Source: Paralithodes platypus (lineage: Eukaryota > Arthropoda > Malacostraca > Decapoda > Lithodidae). From it: 64,000 nt of DNA. The stretch covers positions 25,615,781 through 25,679,780 of the forward strand of contig CM064512.1 in the NCBI GenBank assembly GCA_032716605.1, written 5' to 3'. A program made the translations under genes and the position numbers. Numbering within the stretch: position 1 is the first letter of the stretch; each line of letters starts with the position of its first letter. Positions 1-11,422 of this stretch are shown piece after piece. Under the pieces are notes generated by a model. It searched no databases. It was not told the DNA's origin and worked only from the letters and a program-made list of their open reading frames with translations.

Positions 1-1064
1 CCTATAACTCAAACAATATCTACACTGCATCATATTATTGATAATAATCAATTTTGAAAACAAACTGCCTGGGGAACTTAGTATATGATGAAACCACAAC
101 AAACACTTCGGCTTAGGACTCTCTAAAACGTTTTTGTTTTCTCTCTCTCTCTCTTGAGTACCGTAAATAAAGCCCAGAGCGAAGAAGTGATTTTATATAT
201 TTCATACAATTATTTTATTTTTATTTTATTTTTCGGATTATTTTTGTATCTTGGTATACAACAGGTTCGGCCCTACATGGACACTCTTCACGTATAAGCT
301 ATATACGAACATGTGAACATTGTATATATCTATCTATATCAATTAATTGCACGTGGAAGAAAGAAAATGGTACCGGTATTTCATAATATGTAACCAAACC
401 TCGCATTTACTTTTCACAGCATGAATTTGAGAAATATTGGATTGAAAAATATATTCAGCACATTGATGGTGTATACAGCTAATAGCTACACACAAAATCA
501 ATATAATAATATTTAGGACAAAAAAAATGTACAAATAAATGCCACCGTATATAAATAAGGCCTTATAGCAAATAGTGCTCTCAGTTTAATGGACGTGTTG
601 CATAGGAAACCCCCCCAAAAACTTTACCGGTAATCTTATTGTTGGACAAGACGATAATCAAACGCAACACATTTCCACTGCGTGTTTAACAATACCTCTA
701 CCACTCTAGTGTAAATCTACTCTCTTTGGAGGACAGCCTAATTTTATTATCATTAATATAAATAGGCCTAATAATTCAATGTTTTATTGTATGATCTGTT
801 TGACCCAATAGCAATTTTGTTGAAACACCTATTAAATAATTGGACATTACATATTTAAAGTATTAAAGGGACAACAATAATCTTATTTACATTAGGTTTA
901 TTCTCACTGTTTCAGTATTTACAAGATTCCTTAACCATTACATTTATATCCTACTTCATGAATCATTAGGTTGTTGGTGTTTGTATTAGTTTCTTTGGTT
1001 GGTGTTTTATTATAATGGTATGGGCAGGAATCTCCCCATCCAATTAACCCTACGATTATGAGGT
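1..1064. other. AT-rich DNA, no gene seen
   Basis: No coding region, RNA gene or repeat boundary can be supported here. Open frames are short and stop-riddled. A short (CT)n tract lies near 139-154. Confidence 0.5.
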
Positions 1065-1068
1065 TTAA

Positions 1069-1282
1069 CTCATTCAGTACCGGTGATATTGTTTTCATCA
1101 TAATATTATTCTTGCAAATATTAGACGATTGTATTAAGCTAAAGAAGGGCGTCTACTATTTGAAATGCTACATACTATCGCAAATAACACCTTAGCTACC
1201 ACAGCCCCTTTCTTATCTACATATAATAGTCTGAATATAGTTATAGTGAAATATATATGAGATGTCTTCGGTACCAAAAGGG
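1069..1282. mobile_element. Decayed TTAA-bounded MITE-like element
   Basis: The left end reads TTAA (1065-1068) followed by CTCATTCAGTACCGGTGAT. The right end reads GGTACCAAAAGGG followed by TTAC, a mutated TTAA. The ends are imperfect inverted repeats and the left 80 bases resemble the better-preserved element at 24617-24822. A TTAA target and CCC/GGG-type ends are the hallmark of the piggyBac superfamily. No transposase is present, so it would be non-autonomous. Confidence 0.5.
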
Positions 1283-1286
1283 TTAC

Positions 1287-1810
1287 TAAAATGTCTCTAT
1301 TTATGGCCTAGCTAAGATTCACTAAGGTCCTCTGCTCTAAGATATATAAATTCACCTGCAGCGGAACGATATCCCTTAAGCTACTTCACACGTGATTAAT
1401 ATAGATATAGAAATATTAGTTCTATAAATTTATCATGTTTAAGGAATTATGGTCCGTTTTGTCTTACAAATTTCTACCGCCTTATGTTCGACTTACTAAT
1501 TCGTGTCAACTGCCATATTTAATATACCCAAATTTCATACCATATATTGGCATTTTGCCTCATCGTTATGATGAAACACAGTCGACATTAATTTGGTGTA
1601 AATTTACAAACATGCAATCCAAAAAATATATTTAACTGAACTGCACTTCTGTATTTGTTTATGGTAATCGAAGGGACAAGAAGAACCAGACCCACTCTTG
1701 TGGGTCCATCTATCCATTCGGAAGGAGGGAGAACCGTAGCACTTCCTTCACCACTTCCAGGTGGCCTCTCCCAACAATTTAATCTCACCCTCTCCAGTGA
1801 ATGGAATATA
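1287..1810. other. AT-rich DNA, no gene seen
   Basis: Only short accidental open frames occur. No motif or repeat was recognised. Confidence 0.4.
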
Positions 1811-1974
1811 GTTATTTATTAACATTATTATTCAGTAAAAGAAGGAAGTTTAACAGTTAAACGTCTATATACTATCTCAATTAACCCTTTTTAATACCAC
1901 AGATCCTTCATAAGCTGCATACAATAGCTTAAATAGCTAAATACAAAATAAACGGAACCCTGGTACGGAGGGGG
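1811..1974. mobile_element. Partial TTAA MITE (right portion)
   Basis: The stretch ending GGTACGGAGGGGG then TTAA (1975-1978) resembles the second half of the element at 24617-24822, including a shared internal ACCACAGAT-like segment near 1900. The left end is too diverged to place, so this is a truncated or decayed copy. Confidence 0.4.
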
Positions 1975-1978
1975 TTAA

Positions 1979-2862
1979 TCTCGGAGGAAGCAGCGCCTCG
2001 CTGAGGAGGTTGAAAGGGACGCCAAATCTCCTCAAGTAAGAAAATTAACATGCAAGATTGTGTAATGTGTAATGTTACATTAATGTGTGTGGCCGTGTGT
2101 TTGCGTTGACTAGTTACGAAATATGAATAGATTAGTGTGAGCTACCATAGTTAAGGGGGAGGTGGGTTGACAGGAGAATACTGTATTGAGAATACATACG
2201 TAATCATATAGTTTAACTTTTAAATTAATATTCAATGCATTGAATCAAGGTACTCATTTTATGAGTGGGTCAATGATTTGTTTTAATAGTATTGTATTTA
2301 TACAGTAAAACACATAAATCCATGCCTACTCCTGATATGGGGATATATGGGCTTAATAATCATAACTTAATTGAACTATGAGAATGTAAAAGTATATTAA
2401 AGTCTCAATTGTATCTGACTTAGATAACATTATATCGTTAATATGCTTACATAATCGAATGGATCATAACACCTTATATTGAGCTAGGTTTATAATATTT
2501 GGCCAAATCATGAACATGAGCTACGTAAAACCTATTGCTATTTTAACGATATGTTATTTCATTTTAGGAAGAAGATTTGGAAAGCCATACATAAAAATAC
2601 ATAGATACGATGATAGAGGGAGAAATGAAGGAGAGAGAGAGTGTATCGTGATATTATCATCATATGGTTTATAGTCAGGGCCCTGGTAATAGTCAGAGTG
2701 GTGGAAACAATCCAGGGGGAGGGGCTTACAGACGTGAAACAGGAAAGAAAGAGGAATGGATGGGTTTGGCTGAGAGGGGGTTAGTAGAGAGGGGAAGGAG
2801 TGGGGGCGGGGGTGTATCAATGTTACCAAACACAATTCGCGATTCTCTGCCGGGCAGGTGTA
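1979..2862. other. Unassigned AT-rich DNA
   Basis: No gene is supported. A phrase near 2250-2275 (gtactcattttatgagtggg) resembles 25032-25055, hinting at an old interspersed repeat. Small purine-rich runs lie at 2620-2645 and 2710-2815. Confidence 0.35.
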
Positions 2863-3985
2863 TCAGGACTTATGTCCACAATAGTACCTCGCTCGTTTCT
2901 GTCTCTCGAAATATTCATTCCCTCTACTACCCAACCACTCTCTATATGATTTCTTCTTTTCTTCCACAGCTATTCTTACCTCTTCTGTCCACCATGCTGT
3001 GCCTTTCACTTCCCTCCCTCTTTTCCTCATTCCACACACCTCACATGCTGCACAGATCTCATCCTTAAACACCTTGCTCATCTCCTCCACTTCCTCCATA
3101 ACTTCCAGGTCGAACCCACCTAGTCGTCTTTCCACTGCTCTCCTGTACTCCTCCCTGACTTCCTCCTCCTGCAACCTCTCCACCCTCCTCACCATTCCAC
3201 CCTCCTCTCGCCTCCCTCCATCTCTCCTCACCCACTTCTTTTGTATCCTAACCTTAGCTACCACTACATAATGATCAGACAGACCCCCTCCAATACCCCT
3301 ATACACCCTAGCATCCATCACAGATTTCTTCATTCGTTCATCCACACATACATAATCGATCAATGACTTTCGTTCCACCACTGTCTCATCCTCCATCGTC
3401 CACACCCGTTTCCATGTGTACCTGTGGATCATTCTGTGTCGGAAGAAGGTGTTAGCTATCCACAGCCTCCTCCCCACACATACGTCCACAAGTGCCCTAC
3501 CATTCCCATTCCATGATGGTACCAACCACCCTCCCACCACTCCCTCAACTTTCCTATGACCCACCTTACCATTCATATCCCCAATCAGATATATTCTTTC
3601 GTTCTTGTCAAACTTCTCCAGGCACGCCTCCACATTCATCCAGAACTCCTCTTTCTTTCTTTCAAGTTTATCCTCTGTCGCATACAATCACCCACGTTTG
3701 TATTCCTACTATCATTCTCACCCACACAATCCTTGAACCCACAGACCCATACTCTCTTACACATTCCTTCCATTTGCTACTTACAAACAAACACGCACCT
3801 TCTCTCGCTGTTCCTTCACTCACTCCAGCAAACACACCCATTCCACACTCCCACTCTCTCACATCTCAACCTTTCCATTTGGTCTCTGTCATTCCACATA
3901 CATCCAGCCTGGCATTCACTAGCACTTCCAGAACCTCTCTCTCTGTTGTGCCATCATTCATGCCACTAACATTCCATGTAGCCAT
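2863..3985 (-). pseudogene. Broken LINE endonuclease (APE-type, RTE-like)
   Basis: This minus-strand relic encodes the apurinic-like endonuclease that nicks target DNA for a non-LTR retrotransposon. Reading from 3985 down, an N-terminal MATWNVSGM segment and a TETKWKG motif (the metal-binding E region) are seen. An in-frame TGA falls near 3866, and a frameshift falls near 3670-3690. The remaining 274-codon frame (3687-2863) carries GDMNGKVG, a SLIDYV segment and SDHYVVVAK, matching the usual D-N, D and SDH catalytic motifs in order. The protein resembles the RTE-type group often labelled craniofacial development protein 2-like in animal genomes. No reverse transcriptase follows, so the copy is truncated after the endonuclease. 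It is inactive. The clade call is an inference from motif style. Confidence 0.8.
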
Positions 3986-4124
3986 TCTCAGAATGTCCGA
4001 AGGAATGTCCTTAGTCGGTCGTGGTTCGTCAACATAGGTTCCGTCCGCATCTGAGGCTGTTCGTTCGTTTTTCTTTGCTTAGGTATTTTTTCCGGGTGGG
4101 GGTCGCAAGCCCACCGACCCAATA

Positions 4125-4410
4125 TCTACCAGATGTTAAAATGTGGTACTAATGTCTGCCATATGTTTAAATATAGTAATAATGTCTGCCGAATGTTGAA
4201 TTACAGTATTATTGTCTGCCTCAGGAATATGGAAGTAATGTTTGACAGATGTTGGAATAAAGTAGTGTCCACTAAATGTTGAAACAAGGTAGCAATGTAT
4301 GTCTGATGTTGTAATAAGATAGTAAATGTCTGCCAGGTGTAGAAATCTGGCAATGGCATAACATGATGTCATAACGTATGCCAGATATGGAAATTATGGC
4401 AAAGGCATAA
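4125..4410. repeat. Degenerate short-period tandem repeat
   Basis: A phrase like aatgtctgccagatgttga recurs about seven times at roughly 35-45 base intervals with many substitutions (for example near 4150, 4190, 4215, 4245, 4330 and 4375). It is an old, decayed minisatellite. Nothing coding is seen. Confidence 0.6.
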
Positions 4411-4897
4411 CAATGTCACCCAAGCTTCACCTAACCTAAACCTAGTGTAATCAAATCCAACCTACCACATACCTACATCATTATAATACATAAAGTACAT
4501 GGGTGTGATATGATGTTTTGTAAAGCGTCAGTGAAACGAAACATGGTGCTATTTGACCCACTGACAGAACTGGGTTGAATATAAGCAGAAACAGATGCCC
4601 GGAACAGGACGTTTAGCATGATCCATGATCATACCATAATGGTTGCTGAGTCTCCTAAGATACTGCTGGTCAGTTAACCTTTGGTATTGAGCAGCCTAAG
4701 CGGGTTAATACGCCCGGGTAGTGGTATACAATGTTGCTGGAGGTTAAGCCAGACCTTCCAGCCATTACTGTTGTGGCGGCCGAGATTATGGCAGGCATTA
4801 CCATGGATATAATATGAAGCACTTTGGAGGAAAAGAGATTTTATTTTGATTTTGCCCAGAGGGGCGAGTTTATTGAGCAGCGCCCCCCATCCTGTGA
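4411..4897. other. Unassigned DNA upstream of retroposon end
   Basis: No gene is seen. The part from about 4820, just before the shared retroposon end at 4898, may belong to the same element, but the second copy at 5596 does not cover it. Confidence 0.3.
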
Positions 4898-5082
4898 GGG
4901 GACAAACACTAGTAAGGCGATACATACTGCTCAAAGAGCCATTATTCCACTGAAACAACAGCATCGTCGTCTGGTTACATTCATATTTGTGTTTATAAGT
5001 CAGGTTGGCATTATTCAGATGTGTTATTATAGTTTCCTCATTTAATTGTCACATGGTCTGTATAAAAAAAAAAAAAAAAAAA
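4898..5082 (+). mobile_element. Poly-A-tailed retroposon 3' end, copy 1
   Basis: From ggggacaaacactagtaagg to the 20-odd A tract at 5066-5085 this matches 5596-5742, which also ends in poly-A. Two copies sharing a body and ending in independent A tails is the signature of retroposition (SINE, or the 3' end of a LINE). Copy 1 keeps about 45 bases that copy 2 lacks in the middle. No pol III box pair was convincingly found, so SINE versus LINE tail is unresolved. Confidence 0.65.
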
Positions 5083-5085
5083 AAA

Positions 5086-5595
5086 AGCAAGCAAGCTTGT
5101 AGTGACTGAATTATTAATTGACAGGTTGTAAATAATAGCACTACAGAACTAGTGCAATCGTATGAGGAGACTATTCATATTTTCATTACATCAATGATTA
5201 TTGAGATCATAGTTAGCTGAATACAATTATTACAAAAATAGGCAATGGTATAAAACAACATAATACATAATTTAATACAGGCGGACATAATCATGATCCG
5301 GTTCGTTGTGCACTGGGAGCTAAGGTGTCTTGAGATCGCCTCGTACCCATACACAACGAAACGTATTATAGTCTGCATGGTTGGTATCTAATGAATATAC
5401 TTAGTGGGTATTTCAAGAATGTCAGGGGGTAAGGAAAGGTGGTTCGTATATTAGAAGACGGGGGTTAACGAGACGTGGAACATGTGGAGGGAGGAGGGAG
5501 AAGGAGAGGGATCTCGAGGGGGTGGAAGTTTCGCTCCCAGGAATTTTCGTTCCTGTGGTATTTCAATAATAATAATAAAATAATAATAATAATAA
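5086..5595. other. Unassigned DNA with AAT microsatellite
   Basis: No gene is seen. An (AAT)n run at about 5566-5595 directly abuts the next retroposon end. Confidence 0.4.
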
Positions 5596-5742
5596 GGGGA
5601 CAACCACTGGTAAGGCAATACATACTGCTCAAAGAGCCATTATTTACTGTAACAACAGTATCGTCGTCTGGTTATTATAGTTTCCTCATTGATTGCCACA
5701 TATGCTGTATATACGTGCTCATGAAAAAAAAAAAAAAAAAAA
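5596..5742 (+). mobile_element. Poly-A-tailed retroposon 3' end, copy 2
   Basis: This is homologous to 4898-5082 (shared tags gcaatacatactgctcaaag and tatagtttcctcatt), ending in an A tract at 5724-5742. It joins an (AAT)n tract on its left, consistent with 5' truncation at insertion. Confidence 0.65.
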
Positions 5743-5998
5743 GAGAGAGGGGGTTATTTGAGAACATGTGTTACTGGGACAATCAAGGGCAGTGGTCGGT
5801 AGCTTTACCACATACTATATCTTCCGGTTGCTTCGTTGGTGGGCGAGCAAGCATTTCGCCTTATTTAAATTTGAATTGTATTAAATAGTAATCTTGTAAT
5901 AACAAATAGTCAGAACAAGTCATGTCAAATAATACAAAAGGTCATCGCACTATAGTGATTGTTAAGATCTAAGTTAATAGTATACTGGAATATATCGG

Positions 5999-6092
5999 TA
6001 GATAACAGCACAAATTTTATATTTTGAGGTAGTTATATAAAACTATGTAATTGTATAATAATATATTCGTGATTTTATTTTCATATATACTG

Positions 6093-6145
<53 letters not shown>

Positions 6146-6235
6146 TATATATGAAAATAAAACCACGAATATATTATTATACAATTACATAGTTTTATAT
6201 AACTACCTCAAATATAAAATTTGTGCTGTTATCTA
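5999..6235. repeat. Long palindrome with (TA)n centre, no. 1
   Basis: The left arm starts TAGATAACAGCAC and the right arm ends GTGCTGTTATCTA. The arms stay complementary for about 100 bases each, differing at only a few places, up to a (TA)n core at about 6101-6141. The outer TA dinucleotides could be a target duplication of a Tc1/mariner-like foldback MITE. There is no coding capacity. Confidence 0.85.
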
Positions 6236-6242
6236 GAATATC

Positions 6243-6285
6243 TAGAATAATATTTGCACTGTTCTTATGGTTTACACCACATATA

Positions 6286-6361
<76 letters not shown>

Positions 6362-6429
6362 CAGTATATATATATATATATATACAGTATATGTGGTGTA
6401 AACCATAAGGACAGTGCAAATATTATTCT
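6243..6429. repeat. Long palindrome with (TA)n centre, no. 2
   Basis: The left arm AGAATAATATTTGCACTG and the right arm CAGTGCAAATATTATTCT are complementary. The arms are about 46 bases and enclose a long (TA)n core (about 6288-6385) that contains TATACTGTATA-type islands. It begins 7 bases after the first palindrome. Open frames of alternating Ile-Tyr here are artefacts of (TA)n. Confidence 0.85.
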
Positions 6430-7600
6430 CATCAGACCCTGAACAATGGAGATATTGGCCTCTGTCCACACCTTCTGTGATCCGGACCGAAATATATCTG
6501 CTCCCTCATCCACATATAAGTCCTTGTTTATCTATCCTTCCCCCTCGGTATTTATCGTCCCTCCCCAAATTCCTTCTTTCTTTATGGTTTCTACTCACCG
6601 TATCTTTATCTCCATCCTTCCAAAGTCAAAGTTTGTTTTATCTGTTCCCAACTCTTTTCTAAATCCCCCCCCCCCCCCCCCCCTCCATATACCGGTAACT
6701 ATTGCATCTCTCTCTCCCCTCCCCTCTAAGAGAGAGAGAGAGGGGCAGGCCATATGAAAAGTATTTTTAGCCAGCGGTGTAGGGAAGAAATGAAGGAAGA
6801 GACGAGTATTAATTTGTTCTGGCATGTGTGTATGTGTGTGTGTGTGTGTGTGTGCGTGCGTGTGTATGTTCCTTCGCTCTATTGGAAAACGGCATTACAT
6901 ATTCATTTTCATGTTCGTATTTAGGTTCTCATTTATTTATCCAAGGATCATACTTCCCTTCTTCCTTCATATACTTGTATTATTTTCCATTGCTTTCATT
7001 TCCATCCTTCCTTCCTCCCGACCACCACCACTACACCCCGATCCACACAGGTGGCTATATGCTCATGCTCAAGCTTTCAGTGTTGCCACGTAAGTTCATT
7101 GACTATTTCTCTGGTCTAAGCATCCTGGCTGTAGCATCTGTGCATGTGGCAACACTCATCACACCATCCCCATTGCACAGCTTGGGCGTCGAGCTGCATG
7201 CATCTGCATGCAAAACGAGCTATATCATTTGTATGACCTGACGCTCATACATAAACCATGTGGTACATAACATTTAAATAAATTACGTTGTACCGCTTGA
7301 CAACCCAACGCCTCCTGATAGCTTACATCATTCTGGCATAATATATTTCTTCAAACTCTTTCTCTAACGCCTTCTTACACTAAAGATCCTAGATTATAGA
7401 TATCCTATAGTTACATACTATAGTATCTCTAGGTTGCACCAGCAAGCCCAGCATGTTCCCAGACACTTCCAGGAGCTTCTCAGCTTTCGATCCATAGTAA
7501 AATGTGGGGGTTCCATGTATTCGATGCGGGAAGGTGTGTTTCCAAGCAAAAGGGGCTTTAGAAACTGAAATACACCAAAAACAGTGATAATTCTTAAAGT
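6430..7600. other. Low-complexity DNA, no gene seen
   Basis: The stretch contains pyrimidine-rich DNA, a 20-base poly-C (6665-6684), an (AG)n run (6728-6744) and a (TG)n run (about 6824-6860). Open frames are compositional and show no domain. Confidence 0.45.
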
Positions 7601-8029
7601 AAAAAGGCCACCCACCAATCAGTGCGCTCCCTTTTACCTGCTCTCTTCATCAGCTGAGTTTGACACTTTGGGCTCACGTCATAAACATGCCACGCCTTCC
7701 CGGCCGACCAATCGGAAGCCTCCATTTTCAGAGCGCCCGTCTACATGTATCGCCACACCTTTAAACTCGCTCTCGCTCTCTTCATCGGCCGTTTCTCCTG
7801 GTTGCAATGGGTCTAATATATCAGTGCCAGCCCTATACTCCCGTAAGCCACAAAAAGACGTTTGCAACCAGCTTCCAGGAACACATTATGAAGAGAAAAG
7901 AGTAGAGGTGAAGCGACAAAGGATTCAAGACGCGCGGGGGGCCGGGCGGCTGGCTCAGCCAATCATAGCGCCGGAGAGCGGGAGGTGTGACTATATTAGG
8001 AAGGTGGGGGAGGCTGCAGCGGCTTTAGT
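7601..8029 (+). promoter_or_regulatory. GC-richer, CCAAT-bearing leader before LINE-A
   Basis: This stretch is GC-richer than its surroundings and lies just before ORF1 of LINE-A. CCAAT pentamers occur near 7613, 7707 and 7958 (AGCCAATCATAG), and a TATATTAG motif lies near 7991. It could be the internal promoter or 5' untranslated region of LINE-A, or host promoter DNA into which LINE-A inserted. The only evidence is composition and motifs. Confidence 0.3.
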
Positions 8030-9611
8030 ATCACTCAAACCCAAATAGTCAGGGTTTTCAAAAATATCAATGTTATCAATATAAGACTTGCTTCACAAAA
8101 ATATCTTGATGCATATCTCAACCCTGCCACTCTAAAGAAACTCCAATCTGCTGGTTATGAACTAGTCCTCTCCCCAGAACTTAAAGCTGCCTGTACAGTC
8201 ACAATTCTGCACCCTGACAAGAGCATCTTCAACAAAGATGAAGATGAGATTGCCAGGGAAATTTCCAAGGAAAACTCCATCACTGTCTGTGAAGTATTTA
8301 AAACCCAACGTCAAGCCCTCACAATTCGTTGTGCCTCCCCTCAGGAGGCCAGTAAGCTTCTAAAAACAGGTCTCAAGGCATTTCATGTGATTTTGCCGCC
8401 TGATATTCTGACCCCTGAGTCCTGGATCAATCTCAAGCAGTGCTATAACTGCTATGCTTACGGACATCCCACAGCCCAATGTAAGAAACCAGTAACTTGC
8501 TCTCGTTGTGCTGAGTCAGGGCACTCATTTACCACCTGCTCTTCAATCACCCTGAAATGCTCAAACTGCAATGGCCCTCACATTGCAATCAGTGCCGAAT
8601 GTCCCTTCCGTCTCAATGTCTTAAAAGACACTAAAAAAACCTCAAAGGCCACTCCATCCATTCCCAACCAAACACATCCTTTATTCTCATCCCACCCAGT
8701 CACTGCCACATCATATGCTTCAGCGACCACCTCACACATCCCTCAATCCCCCCCCCCCCCCCCCCCCCCCCTACCCCACCCCACATCAATCCTTCCGGCC
8801 CATTGTTCAACTGCGAAATATTCGCCCAAACTTCAGTCTTTGTTAATGTTGCACTCCACCTCACTAACCAAAAAGTCACCCCACAGTTTAACAAGCTCCT
8901 AAATGATGGCCTGACTGCCCACAACCTCCCTGCCATCATGATCCCTGAGTCTTGGTTCCAGCATAGCAAGAACTCTCACACTCCATCTCTCTCAGCCACT
9001 CCTCTTCCTACCCCCAACAACATCCTCCTCCCCATCAACCCCCACCCCCAACCCATCCTCTACCCTGCTACCACTATCCTCAACCTCTACCTCTAACCCA
9101 TCCTCCACTACCCCTATTCCACTACCCTCAACCTCTACCTCCAACTCATCCTCCACTACCCCTATTCCTCAACCCCAAGCGCCAACGAAATCCCTGAAAT
9201 GTCAATCCCTCCCACCACTGAAAATGAACCTCATGATCCCCCTACCCCCCCCCCCTCACAACTGTCACTGACCCAACTCTCAATGCATCTGACCCTGACC
9301 TTCCTGACCTTACTACCCCAATATCCTTCATGCCTCCCCCACCCCCTCCTACACCAACAACGCCCACCATTCCTCCCCAATCTCCTCTAAAACGAAAACC
9401 CACCAGCCCAGCTGAGTTATCCTCCCCTGAATTAAACCGTTCTCGGTCAAAGTCACGTAAAGTCGAAACCCCAAGAAAAAACGCCAAATTTACCTCCAAA
9501 TCTCTATCTTTTGGAGGAGGCCGCTCCTCATCCTCTCCCTCTCCAGCCCGGGCCCCACCATCCCCCCACTCCCCCACACATAGCTCACTTCACGATACCC
9601 CATCATGTTAA
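8030..9611 (+). pseudogene. LINE-A ORF1, gag-like zinc-knuckle protein (frameshifted)
   Basis: ORF1 proteins of this type coat the LINE RNA. The frame is open from about 8030 with no clear ATG, so the 5' end may be lost. A first region (8060-8400) reads like the RNA-binding N-domain seen in Jockey ORF1s. Three cysteine knuckles follow at about 8440-8610, beginning CYNCYAYGHPTAQC, CSRCAESGHSFTTC and CSNCNGPHIAISAEC. After that the reading frame changes at a 24-C run (8748-8771) and again at an 11-C run (9245-9255), with further shifts between. The tail is Ser/Thr/Pro-rich, includes a direct duplication of about 50 bases (about 9069-9168), and ends with a basic RSRSKSRK stretch. The stop TAA overlaps the ORF2 ATG (ATGTTAA, 9605-9611). 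Confidence 0.75.
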
Positions 9612-10396
9612 GAGTCATCCAATTCAACATAAGACACTACTACACTAACAGACACCTACTCATACAATTAATTTTAGATAATGACCCGGACATAATACTA
9701 ATTAACAGCACCTGTACGTACAACACACATAAAATTAGATTCTTTGGTTACACAACACGACAGACCGACGGTGATGCCAACGATGGAGTTGCAATCATGA
9801 TAAAAAGCAACATTCAACACGAATTCATCACAGACTGGACTAACAAACATTTCCTTGCAGTTAAAACACACACAACACATGGACCTCTCATAGTTGCCAC
9901 CACATATGTCAGACCAAATACCTACATCCCTTACACAGACTTAAATACCTTATTCAATAACAATGCACCTACACTCATACTTGCAGACTTAAACGCTAGA
10001 CACCAAGCTTTCCAACATAATACCATTAATCAACATGGAATTCAACTATTAGCACTACACAACCACAAAAGATTAACTTTTCAAGGCCCAGACTTCAACA
10101 CAGTTTTCACACCAAACGGAAATGGTAAACCTGACTTAATGTTTTCAAACCAAGCTTTTAATATATTCCATCATGATATTTCCCCAGGGCCACTTTCAGG
10201 ATCAGAAAACATGTCAGTTTTCATGTCAATTTCTTCAAACCCAATTCAAGTCCTATGTCAATCTCATTTTAACTACTCACAAGCAAACTGGGAAGAATTC
10301 AAACACATTTCATCAGAAGACAACTACATCACGACTATGAGGGACAACACTACACACACACAGACCAACAAATTGAGAACCTACAGAACAAAATAA
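9605..10396 (+). pseudogene. LINE-A ORF2 endonuclease domain
   Basis: The 263-codon frame is the APE-type endonuclease half of ORF2. It starts MLRVIQFNIR (N motif), then shows a DGVAIMIKSNI segment, LILADLNARH (the D-N catalytic motif), a GKPDLMFSN segment and an SGSENMSV stretch where the SDH motif normally lies. The histidine motif appears degenerate. The usual E of the ETW/Q motif is replaced near residues 35-40 (INSTCTYN), so catalysis is doubtful even before the stop at 10394-10396. The ATG at 9605 is chosen because it overlaps the ORF1 stop, as is common in this group. Confidence 0.75.
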
Positions 10397-10933
10397 TAAA
10401 TGCAGCCAACACAACCATCCCAAAAACTACATACAAAATCAAACACACTTTCAGACCCTCCATCAGAACACAACGACTCCTAGTGTGCTATCGTCGTCGA
10501 TTCGAACAGAACAAACACAACCACATACCAGGCCGAGTACGCTACAACCTCTCCAACCTCAGAACTCACATCCTTAACAGCCTGCCATCTGATCATGACT
10601 CTCACTGGACTCACCTAGTACACTCAGCAGAACAACACAGAAAAACTAAGGCCATGGGAATTCTGGCAACACATAAAACGTTTACAAGGTAATAACAATC
10701 CCAGAACATCCTCCCGCACTGTTAATGGCAACACAATTACTGATCCTAGCTATCACAGATACATTTAAACTACATGGCAACAAGTATACCACCCACACCC
10801 CATTGAAAGGCCTGCCAAACAACACATCCGCAATATAGAACAACATCTCACTACCATCCCTGACAACATCTCCCATGACACACACATTAACCTAAACACA
10901 CTTGACCCTCAAAACATACTCACTGCTCCCATT
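10397..10933 (+). pseudogene. LINE-A ORF2 linker between endonuclease and RT
   Basis: The product continues in another frame (10483-10692; RRRFEQNKHNHIPGR and following), which fits the basic linker that joins endonuclease to RT in non-LTR elements. At least two frameshifts separate it from both neighbours. Confidence 0.5.
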
Positions 10934-11422
10934 GTGCCAGACGAAGTCAAGTTCATCCTGTCTAAAACACGGAGAAAGGCGCCTGGTGCCACGGGTATTA
11001 ATCACCACCTTGTAAAGCACCTACCTAACAATTTCATAACAGCACTCACTCGCCTCTACAACACCATCCTGGCATCAGGCTACTTTCCCGTCTGCTTCAA
11101 GACAGCGACCATTATCCTCATTCCCAAGAAAAACCAAGACAAGACTAATCCACTAAACTACAGACCCATTAGTCTACTTGAGACTCTTGGGAAGACTCTA
11201 GAACGTATCATAAACCACCGACTCAGACTATTTCTCGAAGACGAAGGACTTCTCACGAACATGCAATTTGGTTTTAGACAACACAGATCGACACAAGAAG
11301 CACTAAACATTATCACAAACTACCTTCACATAAACAAACAGTCCAGACGAAAAAACAAGACAGCCTTAATTACCAAGGACATAAAACGAGCTTTTGACAC
11401 AGTGTGGCACGAAGGCTTGAAG
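10934..11422 (+). pseudogene. LINE-A reverse transcriptase, N-terminal half
   Basis: This segment carries the RT fingers: KAPGATGINHHLVK, then ILIPKKNQDKTNPLNYRPIS, MQFGFRQHRST and the motif A region IKRAFDTVWHEGLK with its catalytic aspartate. At 11420-11422 (aag) the sequence switches to LINE-B without breaking the frame, creating a 578-codon open frame that encodes duplicated RT fingers from two families. The matching continuation of LINE-A RT resumes at 12752 in the same frame. Confidence 0.85.

Noticed and set aside
3492..4037. 181- and 137-codon plus-strand frames
   Set aside because: They are antisense shadows of the minus-strand LINE endonuclease and show no domain.
6051..6513. Open frames of alternating Ile-Tyr on both strands
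   Set aside because: They come only from (TA)n microsatellites in the two palindromes.
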